A stretch of 64,000 bases of DNA from NCBI GenBank assembly GCA_029721435.1, contig CM056574.1, positions 3,671,001-3,735,000 on the forward strand, in the 5' to 3' direction. A model generated the notes under the pieces. It did not search any database. It saw only the letters and a program-made list of their open reading frames with translations, and had not been told where the DNA came from. A program made the translations under genes and the position numbers. This document shows, piece after piece, positions 11,491 through 23,524 of the stretch. The DNA is from Gymnothorax reevesii. Taxonomy: Eukaryota; Chordata; Actinopteri; Anguilliformes; Muraenidae. Positions within the stretch are counted from its first letter, which is position 1. Each line of letters starts with the position of its first letter.

Positions 11491-13695
11491 CTGGAGGTGT
11501 AAGAAAAGGTCACCAGGGTCACTTAGAACAGGACTAAGCCAGGCTGTATCCAATCAGAGCGCTTTCCTACAGCTGGACAAGGTGCTGCAAAATAAATCGC
11601 TGATGACCGCATAATCTTTGAGAAAACAGGATTCTCATATACCATGATGTGAAAATGACACGTGACTGCATGCTTACATCCCAAACTTTAAATTCTAGGC
11701 AACTTCATATTCCTGTGAGCAAAATACACCACTGACTGTATTTTGTATATCCAACTACATGTGTGTTAAGAGTGGTGACATAATTGCAAGCTTACTATGG
11801 GAGTTCCAAACGGGATATAACCTGTAAACAAACAAAATAAAACATTAATGCACCGAGGAGAGAAGGTCACACCGCCATGGTCACCCCACTGAAAACAATA
11901 AAGCATCATAAATATCATCCCTGTCACAGAGCAGGGCCTGCGTCATAACGCAGGATTACGAAGCTGGCAGGATACATGCCCAGAATAAACCCAAGAATAA
12001 TTCCTGACTGCCCCCAGTCCCCAAAAAGTTCCAGATTTTACTTTCTGCTAACCCAGGTAACCCAGCTAAGTGATTCTATATAGCTTATTGCCAAACTACT
12101 GTATTTTAGCTGCTCGACAGTTATTTTGCAAAAACAAGCTGATTTAAATCTGATGCACTTTCACCAGAGTTGGGTCCAAGTACTTTCAAGTACTTTTGAG
12201 AATTGTATGCCAGCATTTTTTTTTACAAACCATAGTGCTTGTATTTGTATCTGAGTACTACCTAACAATTCTTAATATTAGGCATTAGGCAAAATAATAT
12301 GATTAGGCCTAATAATTCGCACATGCACTTGTATCCAAGTACTCTTCATATACTTAACCGATCTCTGTCAGCACTTAGGAGACAAACTGGACAAGAACTT
12401 TGAAAAGTACTTGAATACAAGTACTCCGATACAAGTGCAAGCACTTTGGTATTTAAAAAAAAAATTCTTTCATCTAATTCTTGAAAGTACTTGAACCCAA
12501 CTCTGATTTTCACGGTGGCGTCCGAATGAGTCAGCCATTTGGCCTGCATGTTTCCCACTGACCTTCATACGAAGGGGAAAGACATTCATTCGGAGGATGA
12601 GACTTTGCTACAACTCCTCCAAATGTCCTTCGAGCAAAACACGATCCTAACAGAACTAAAAATGCACTGTGGGAGGAGAATGGATGTTATCCGTGAGGTC
12701 ACTGAGCGCAGCGATGATGCCAGCAGCTCTTTTGTGACCATGAGATACAGGACCTCGACAAATGTCTCACTCGAAATCTCCTACAGCACAGAGTCCCCAT
12801 CACCGCATCGGAGAACTGCTGTATATTTGACCAGAAAGAGCACTGCCCCCTACTGGCCCATAAACACAACTTCCAGCAGTTCCCAGTGGGAATTACTGCA
12901 ATATACTCCACATTATTCCACTTTTTTCTTACACTAACTCCTTTCTGACAGTTTTGAAGGCATTTTTTAAAATAAGCTTTTTAAAAAGTAAAGAAAAAAG
13001 CAATTAATTAGCTTAGAAGAGCAATGATACTTAACCTCAAAATATACACAAAACAAATAAAACTTCTGCTCGTCCAATGAGATTCATCCCCCTGGGGGGA
13101 GGGGCAGAGTTTTAATCAAAACTAGAAATCTCCGCAGCGAGCCGACACCTCAGCCCGCTGTGTTTGACCCCCAGCGCACCGGGAAAAGGGCAGCATCTCA
13201 GTGAGGAAATATATTTTCAGTTCTTCCCCGCTCGAAAAGGGCCTAACCAACTGGTAATGCGCGCTAAAGTGTGGATGTCCCTGACAGGACAGGGCCACGG
13301 CTGTTTTGACAGCGTGGGGCGAGATGTTGCGGCTCGGACCCGTCGCGCTCCGCTCCTCCGAGATTTAATCAGCACCCCGCTGGGCGAGCCCCGACCACCC
13401 CCCGCACGCGCTCAGTAGGCCTGTAACGAGCAGCACGTACCCGCCATGCGAAAGGGCATGAAGATCTTCTCGCCCGTGTCCGGGTGGACGGCCGCCTGCA
13501 AAGAGCCAGACGCATAATGAGCGGCGCGATCGGGGGTCATGTGACACGGCGATGAGGGGCAGAGCGGGGGGGTGGGGGTGGGTCAGTTGGGGCACCTGTC
13601 GTCTCCCGCACAGTGTTATGAGCGCAGAGTAATTAGGCTCTGAGTTAGGTGGTAAAGTGCAAACGGTCAGGTGTGAAGCTTCCAGCCCTCGTACT

Positions 13696-13733
<38 letters not shown>

Positions 13734-16700
13734 CTCTCTCATATACACACACTCACTTACACACTCTCAAACACACTCACACTCTCTCATATACGCTCAC
13801 TTACGCACACTCACACACATTCACACGCACACTGGCACGCACACACACAAGCACACACACACTCTTTCAAACACACACAAATGCGCATACACTCACACAC
13901 ACAGACGCACACACACAGGCTCATTTGGGGACAAATGGGCAGATGCACAAATGCACGTGCTCTTGCATATTTTTCCCTGAGATAAGCCTGACTGCGTGTA
14001 CCTGAGGGTGTGAACAGGATTGATTGTGTGCGTGTGTGTGTGTGTGTAAGTGAGAACATGTATGTGTGTGTGCGTGTTTGGCTGTGTATATATTTGAAGA
14101 CCACGATGGAAAGATTATCAGTCACATTTTCATGTTGTGGAGAAATGATGAATTAAAAAATTTTAAAAATCTCAGAAACAAAGCACTGAAAAAATATGCA
14201 AAAAATATATTATATTATTATATATACTATATATAAAATATAGAAAAATGCTAAATGTGGACTCTGATCAGGACGCAGGGTGACCGTGTGAACGAGCGCA
14301 GGACAGCGTCTCACCTGTTTGATCTTCTGCGCTTCCCACAGCTGAGGACACAAGAGACACCAACAGATCAGCGTGAGCCGAACATCCCGTCTGACCTCAG
14401 AAAGACCATTACTGCAGTATGAGCAGGACCCAACGTTCGCAATCAAACCACAAGCACTGAGGACAATGAGGACAGGACAGGACGGGACGGGGCAGGACAC
14501 TGAGTACAGGACAGGATGGGGCGGGACACTGAGTACAGGACAGGACAGGACGGGACGAGGCAGGACACTGAGTACAGGGCAGGACGGGACGGGGCGGGAC
14601 ACTGAGTACAGGACAGGATGGGGCAGGACACTGAGTACAGGACAGGACGGGACGGGGCAGGACACTGAGTACAGGACAGGACGGGACGGGGCAGGACACT
14701 GAGTACAGGACAGGACGGGACGGGGCAGGACACTGAGTACAGGACAGGACGGGACGGGACGGGGCGGGACACTGAGGACAGGACAGGACAGGACGGGGCA
14801 GGACACTGAGTACAGGACAGGATGGGACGGGGCGAGACACTGAGTACAGGTCAGGACGGGACGGGGCAGGACACTGAGTACAGGACAGGACGGGACGGGG
14901 CAGGACACTGAGTACAGGGCAGGACGGGACGGGACGGGGCAGGACACTGAGTACAGGTCGGGGCGGGGCAGGACACTGAGTACAGGACAGGACGGGACGG
15001 GGTGAGAAACTAAGTACAGGTCAGGACAGGACCGGGCAGGACACTGAGTGCAGGACAGGACAGAACGGGGCGGGACACTGAGTACAGGACAGGACGGGAC
15101 GGGGCAGGACACTGAGTACAGGACAGGACGGGACCGGGCAGGACACTGAGTACAGGACAGGACGGGACGGGGCAGGACACTAAGTACAGGACAGGACGGG
15201 ACGGGGCAGGACACTGAGTACAGGACAGGACGGGACGGGGCAGGACACTGAGTACAGGGCAGGACGGGACGGGGCAGGACACTGAGTACAGGTCGAGGCG
15301 GGGCAGGACACTGAGTACAGGACAGGACGGGACGGGGAAGGACACTGAGTACAGGACAGGACGGGACGGGGCGAGAAACTAAGTACAGGACAGGACAGGA
15401 CCGGGCAGGACACTGAGTGCAGGACAGGACAGGACGGGACGGGGCAGGACACTGAGTACAGGACAGGACGGGACCGGGCAGGACACTGATTACAGGACAG
15501 GACAGAACGGGGCAGGACACTGAGTACAGGACGGGACGGGGCGAGACACTGAGTACAGGACAGGATGGGACAGGGCCGGACACTCAGGACAGGACAGGAC
15601 AGGACGGGACCGGACACTCAGGACAGCATTTTGACGTTGTTATTCAGATTAATTTTTACTCCCACCCCCCTCACTTTAAATGCCCAATCATACACTGACT
15701 ACACTCATGATGTCACCTCTCCGCAGCCAATGAAGGAGCGTGTACACTTCTAAAAAAAAAAATAAAAACATTAGACATTAATAAGACATTAGAAAAAAAA
15801 ACAGGTGTCAAATAAATGTGTTTATGCGAAAGACCCTTTTTCCTGATTTCATTATTGCTGATTTTGGTCCTGCACTCTTAAAGTCTGGGAGTGAAGCCCG
15901 TTTGCGCATTTATAGTAATAAATATATAATAAATAAGAACCTTTTAATAAGAACTATGGCGATAACAGGACGCAAAGACTCGACACAAAACAGAACTGTT
16001 CCTGAGAGCTTCCTCAGTCTCTCAGAGGAAAACTTTACCCTGCGATTTTACTGCATGTCTACAACCAGCAGTGATATAACCGTAATCGCGCACATCTGTT
16101 AATCTGCACACCCAATCTAATCAGGAATATTTACTAACTAAAAACTTACTGTGCGCCACCTTCCAGCCAGGTCATGGAGTCACATTTTCCATAAACTGGA
16201 TGTGACAGAAGCGCAACCCATAACAAAGCTTACCATTATAAACAATAACTTCTACCCATCGACTGAGACAAATATCATGTGATAAATCCACGAAAAATGC
16301 CTAATAGAGGGCGGATTTCAGATCAGACCCTACCAGTTTGAGCCGAAGTTTACTGCAGAGAAGCTGCAGGCAATTATATTCAACAGCCCAGCACAAAGAA
16401 GAGGGTGACTTCATAGCGGCCATTTTTATTAGTGCGTGATGAATGGGGTGGTGCTGACGTCACACCAGCGGCGGTTCCACGTGATGACAGTGACATGGAG
16501 ACCTATTGGTGCATGAATGAGGCCTCATCAAAATAAAATCTTTAATTACTCCAAACCGGAGTGCGTCAGCTGAATTTGTTAGGCACAGTAGCAGAGACAA
16601 AGGGGAAAATGGCTTAAAAAATGAGACTTTGATGCAGGGTATACTTCTCTTTTAAAAGGCTTACTACAAAAAAATACAATGTATTTAGGAACTATTGATT

Positions 16701-19700
16701 AAAAACAATATTTTAAACACATTTCTAAACTCAAAAAAGAACACCTAAAGAACATTTGTGGCCAAAATCCATTAAGATAATAAAAACATTCAGGCTCACT
16801 CAGCCTCGAAAATATTTTTATTTTTGGAACTTTGAGGTCGCAGATGGTCGTAACCGTAGCGATGCACGGAATCAGGAGGTATGGAGTAAACTCATCAAAT
16901 TTCAGGGGGAATTGTGGTCCGTAAGTATTTGGACAGTGAGAACTTGGCAAAGGCAATAATTCCGACATGGGTCAAAAATATGAACGTGAGCACCATGCTT
17001 CGGATTATCAGTCTCTACTTTAAACTTATATTCACAGCACATACAGACTGCCTGAGGGGAGAAAATTAAACAGAAAGAGTCAAAATACTGAAGGACACCA
17101 ACATGTGACATCCGACCTGTCAATCACCCAACTCCCCCCATCTGAGCCTGGTATGCAGCAACGGAGACAAAGTACCCCGCCCCCCCCGCCCCCAACTAAA
17201 GTCTGTGTGAAACTCCTCCCACTTCGTAACAGGAAGTAAAAACCATTTAATAACATTGCAGTAACGTAGGGGACAGTCACAGCCATCTCTTCCACTTTGT
17301 ACATACGAGCGCGCACGTTTGAATGTGTCTATGCGTGTCCGGGAGTTTGTGCGCAAGCCTGTGTTTGTACATGAGCGTGTGTGTGTGTGTGTGTGTGTGT
17401 GGGTCCAAGCCTGCAAGAGTGTGCGTGTGCGTGTGCACGTGCAGGTGTGAGAGCTTGTGTAAGTGCGTACACACCTGTGCATCTGGCCCGTACAGGCCCG
17501 TATTCAGAAACGACACTCACACTCACCCTCCACTCACCATACAGTGAGTACGATTGAAATGTAACTGGAGTGCGAGAAAGAGATCGACCGACCACTAACC
17601 GAGAGAGCGGTCCCACTCCTCGCCAATTGCTATTCATAAACGCCACTCGAGCATAACTAAGAGTAGTGGGCACTGGGTACCACAGGCGGTGCGTCGGCTG
17701 CTGCAAAGGGACGCTCAATCCTCACCCTTCAGTGCTGAATGACCTAAACCTGTCGCAGTTTACTTTTCTTGATTAGAAAGTTTCTCACACAAATTGGTAA
17801 AACGACAATCAAATTTATTTTTAATAGCATTGTTTTACATTGCTTCACAAAATTGAGGTGTTTCTTTCTCACATAAATGACGACGTAAATAGCAGCATGT
17901 CTTCATTAATTCTTTGGTCGAGTGGCTCGCGAAAGGTGCAGGACAGCCCGCAAGGCTAACTAAGCAACAAGCTGTGTAACGTGCCGGACATCTCCTTCTA
18001 CATTCAGCGGTTAAGGATGTTGAAAAAGAACGGTTTCTCGTGACTTACAGCTACATGAGCCTCGCAGACCAATCCACACGCGCCCCACGAGCCGCTGAGC
18101 GCAGAATTTTCCAACCCAAGAGTCCAGAAAAGCGCGAGAAATCCGAATGCGTGAGAGTTGACAGATGTGCGTCATTAATGAAAACTGCCCACATCTGATA
18201 ATGTTGAGAGTTTTCGGAGTTACTGCAATGGTAATTTAAATGAACTGAAAACGGGCCATGTCCTATTATTATTTTAAAGGGATGGTTTTGCGCTTCTCCT
18301 ATTGCCAGTTCACTAGTAGCCACTGGTGGGTACACACATGCTAACCTTGAGTTCACCGCAGTGCAGTTCGTAAAAACTGAAACCAGGTGGTCAGTTGGTA
18401 AGTTACCGGCATCGTTATCATCATGATAGTTAAAATTTGCGTAGTTGCGATTGCGTCGAGCACGTGGCTGTAAATGATCCAGAGTTTCTAATGATTGTAA
18501 CCACCTGAAAGCCATGACAACGAAATACCGGCGCAAGTTAGTGCGGCTCAAGGGACGCGTTCCCTGCAGTCAACTTTCACTCAGAGACACTATTTTCAGT
18601 GTGAGTGAGGTCTCTGAAAGCAAATGAGTGTTAGGACAACTTCTGACTCATTTAGTATAACCTGACACTAAGTTTTAGTACGCGTTCACACTCAATTAGT
18701 GCGAGTGTCATCTCTGAATACGGGCCTACGTGTGTGTGTGTGAGTAGGTGTGAGAGCTTGAGTAAGTGTGTACACACCATGTGACAGTCCAAGAGGAAGT
18801 GTGTGTGTGTGTGAGCGCGCACCAGTGTGAGAGCCTGTGTAAGTGTGTACACACCCGTGCATCTGTCACTCCAGCAGGAAGTGTCCCCCGTTTAAAATCG
18901 TGCAGCAGTTTGATGCTCTCCTCCAGACGACCCTACAAAAACAGAAACTCCGTAGCCAAACCAGCGTTGTCCAGCGTGGCCGACATTCTGGGCCGCACCA
19001 TCACACTGCAGTAGGACACTTACAGCCGATCAGACGAAGCCATGTGGCACAATGTGAGGTAAGGGGCCTTGTCCAAGGACCCAAGAGTTCCACTGCTCTG
19101 ATTATGGCCACACTAAGTCCCTATCCGTCCAACTGCCTTTAATATTTTAAATCTAGTTTTCTTATTTTCACTTGGACACAAAGAATTTCTAATAATGCTA
19201 TACACTCGCTCTACAGCAGTTGACTCAGAGTGGCTCGTCAGTAACAATACAATTCATTTTTCAAAACCCAAACTAATCACCAATTCATGTGCACAATACA
19301 GCATTGTGAATCTCTGGTGATGCAGTAATTACAGGTGTCAGCATCAGTGGGCGTTACCTCTGAAACGAAAAGCGTTCGAGGGTCAATCACATCCAGGAAG
19401 TGCCTCAGACGACCGGAGAAACTATTCTGGAAGGGAGGGAAGGCGGAAGGGAGAAGATCGTTTTCAGGAGCTTCTAAGCTGGGGTTTCCAAGCCCCCGAA
19501 GGAGTTCCTGAGGGTCCAGGCCTCGCTCCTGCTTAAGAACAACACGATCGGTTTATCTGAAGAATCGGATGGTTTATATGGGCAAGCCAGTCCCTCCCTG
19601 ACTCGCGGGTTGTTGTTAGTTCATTGGTTGTCGCGGTATATTGAGAGACTGTCATTGTTAAAGTTATAAGTTTTGAATTTCAAGTTGTGAAGTCGGCCTC

Positions 19701-22700
19701 TCTGATTCTGAAACTTCCGAAATTTACCTGCTTCACCAATGTCATTCAAACATAAATACACTCAACAAAAATATGAACGCAACACTTTTGTTTTTGCTCC
19801 CATTTGTCATGAGATGGACTCAAAGATCTAAAATTCATTCCAGATACACAATATTACCATTTCTCTCAAACATTGTTCACAAATCTGTCTAAATGTGTGA
19901 TAGTGAGCACTTTTGCTTTGCTGAGACAATCCATCCCACCTCACAGGTATGCCACATCAAGATGCTCATCAGCCACCATGATTAGTGCACAGGTGTACCT
20001 TAGACTGTCCACAATAAAAGGCCACTCTGAAATGTGCAGTTTTGTCTCACAGCAAAATGCCACAGATGGCGCAAGCATTGAGGGAGCGTGCAATTGGCAT
20101 GCTGACAGCAGGAATGTCAACCAGATCTGTTGCTCGGGCATTGAATGTTCATTTCTCCACCATAAGCAGTCTCCAAAGGCGTTTCAGAGAATATGGCAGT
20201 ACATCCAACCGGCCTCACAACCGCAGACCACGTGTAACCACACCAGCCCAGGACCTCCACATCCAGCAGGTTCACCTCCAAGATCGTCTGAGACCAGCTA
20301 CTCAGACAGCTGCTGAAACAATTGGTTTGCATAACCAAAGAATTTCTGCACAAACTGTCAGAAACTGTCTCAGAGAAGCTCAACTGCATGCTCGTCGTCC
20401 TCATCGGGGTCTTAACCTGACTCCAGATCGTCGCCGTGACAGACTTGAGTGGGCAAATGCTCACATTCGATGGCGTCTGGCACGTTGGAGAGGTGTTCTC
20501 TTCACGGATGAATCTCGGTTTACATTGTTTAGGGCAGATGGCAGACAGCGTGTGTGGCGTCGTGTGGGTGAGCGCTTTGCTGATGTCAATGTTGTGGATC
20601 GAGTGGCCCATGGTGGTGGTGGGGTTATGGTATGGGCAGGCATCTGTTATGGACGAAGAACACAGGTGCATTTTATTGATGGAATTTTGAATGCACAGAG
20701 ATACCGTGATGAGATCCTGAGGCCCATTGTTGTGCCATACATCCATGAACATCACCTCATGTTTCAGCAAGATAATGCACGGCCCCATGTTGCAAGGATC
20801 TTTACACAATTCTTGGAAGCTGAAAATGTCCCAGTTTTTGCATGGCCAGCATACTCACCGGACATGTCACCCATTGAGCATGTTTGGGATGTGCTTGACC
20901 GGCGTATACGACAGCGCGTACCAGTTCCCACCAATATCCAGCAACTTCGCACAGCCATTGAAGAGGAGTGGACCAACATTCCACAGGCCACAATTGACAA
21001 TCTGATAAACTCTATGCAAAGAAGATGTGTTGCACTGCATGAGGCAAATGGTGGTCACACCAGATACTGACTGGTTCTGAGTCCCCAGACGCCCAATAAA
21101 GCAAAAACTGCACATTTCAGGGTGGCCTTTTATTGTGGACAGTCTAAGGTACACCTGTGCACTAATCATGGTGTCTGATGAGCATCTTGATGTTGCACAC
21201 CTGTGAGGTGGGATGGATTGTCTCAGCAAAGCAAAAGTGCTCACTATCACGCATTTAGACAGATTTGTGAACAATGTTTGAGAGAAATGGTAATATTGTG
21301 TATCTGGAATGAATTTTAGATTTTTGAGTCCATCTCATGACAAATGGGAGCAAAAAACAAAAGTGTTGCGTTTATATTTTTGTTGAGTGTATGTGTACAA
21401 ATGTATAATTTACCCACGTTCATACTTGAATGATGAAAAAAAAAGCTGACTACATTGTTATGTATCATAAGTGCGTGTGTTTCAGTGCTATTGTAAAACC
21501 CCACAAAACAATACCAAGGACGGACATTGCAGAGGGCTGAAGGTTTCACGTGTTCTTGGCTGGCTGTAATTCATGCAACTTCCTGGCTGGTGTGAATCTT
21601 AATAAAAATAGATATTTTCCCCCACCAAAGATGGGGCATAAAAACGCAACTGTTACAATCAATCTGACTCCATAATACATGTAGAATACAAAATTTAATT
21701 ATATCCTCGTTAAATATCTGACTCCAAATTAGAATTAGAATGGATAGTTTGGGGACAGCATTGCATGAATCTCAGGTCAGTGAAAACCAGTTACTCAGAC
21801 TCTCGGGAAAAACATGAAGTTGATTATACCTCGAATTTTTAACAGACAACCACCGCCGCTACATTAATGTTCCCGGGTTTTAACACCATGTCTGAATCCT
21901 AGGTTCGTTGGTTAGATTAGAGGTTGGAAGTCTACCATCACTGCAATAATCTCTGTTAGCATATACATATACAGCGAACCCAGATTACATGCACACCCAT
22001 GGGTTCCTTAAGGGAATTTTAACGGATAACCGACTTTTCGTCCATGGGTTTCCTTCAGGTTAAAACCCCAGAACCAGCAATACATCAACCCTTTCTGTAG
22101 GTAGGTCATGGTTGTCTAACCAACTTGACCAACCAATTCCCACACCTGGCCGTTGGCCAGTCGTTCCTCAGTGGAGATATTACCCCTAGGTATCCGCCGA
22201 GACGGCGCAGGGAAGAATAAAAAGATTAAGAGACACGGAGACCACGCAAGCCGAACGGAATAAAAATAATTCAATTACCTGGTAGGCACAAACTTGGATC
22301 AAACAAATCAACGTTAAGCCAATTATGAGAGGAGGAGGACAAATTAATACCTGGAAAAATGGAGGCCGCACGAGGCCGCACCACGCGCCCTGGGGGAACC
22401 CGAATGGCATCCCTCTCCATCTACCTAGATCCGTTGCTTATGCACAGACCCAGGCGAGCGGAGCGAGGCGGCATGTGATGCTCTCTAACTCACCTTTCGC
22501 GCGCGAGATCTTGAAAAGAGGACCCCTTCCGGTTAGAATCTCCTGCCTTTAAGCACTCAAAACCACGCCTCTGATCAAGGTGGGCTTTCCCCCATTGAGG
22601 TGTTAGCATAGAGAGGAGAGTGGAATCTGAGTTTCCAAAACAGGATGATCCATAATTTCAAGGGAAATGAAACCTGCTCCATTCAACTCCTTGGATTCCC

Positions 22701-23474
22701 CCGAGAATAACAAGACCAAACATGATAGGAATGTGTGCTAATGTGATGCCGTTGTCATGGAAAAGCCTTAAAATGGAGTATTATATAGTTTGAGTTATAA
22801 GTATATAAGTGATTTCTTCACGGGATATTGAACATAAACATATTATGAATTTCCCAGAGATTTAGACCGTTTTAAACAGATTAATGTAACTGGACTTTAA
22901 CTTCAGTGGGGACAGTGATTTGACTTTTACAGGAGACATGGGCCCCGCAGAGCTTTGTGGCTCCAGCCCCCCCGCTGAGCAAAGCCAGAGGCGCTACCCC
23001 CACAGGCAGGCTGCAGGACCAACCTGGGTTATAAAAGTTTTACTGCTGGCTCTGGATTGAGCTAAATCAACCAAACATTCAAGTTCTACACCATCGCGGG
23101 TAGCGCGTGATCCATAATGATCTAGCTGGTGTCACTTGTGTACATTGTGTTCAATGAGGCCTGTAATAATTAATCTATTAATGGCAGGATTGGCAGGACG
23201 GCTTCAGCGAGCCTCACTTGGCCACCACTACTGGGTACACACAGGGCCGCAGCCAGTCAGGCAAAGGGTGGTGATGAGTCTGTGCTGGGCCTCTCGGGGA
23301 TAACCCGTATTATCAACAGTTTTTAAGTACATTTTCGGACAATAAGGAGCAAGCTGCTTCCGAGGACTGCTGCGATCTGGACCAATGACAAAGGTCGAAC
23401 AGGTTTGGGTTCCTACAGCAACTAAAAACTAGAACTACAACCCTTTACAACATTTCCCCCTCCCCACACACACC

Positions 23475-23524
<50 letters not shown>

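Noticed and set aside
13649..14125. Frames of repeated Thr-His or Cys-Val
   Set aside because: Translations of CA/GT microsatellites with no other protein features.
14210..15583. A 457-codon minus-strand frame rich in Cys, Pro, Val and Ser
   Set aside because: It is the translation of the 34-bp satellite, which lacks stops in all three minus-strand frames. Overlapping frames of the same type exist, and only the SFXN5 microexon at 14315-14341 within it is real.
20117..20809. A 230-codon minus-strand frame within the intact Tc1
   Set aside because: Antisense shadow of the transposase at 20057-21070.
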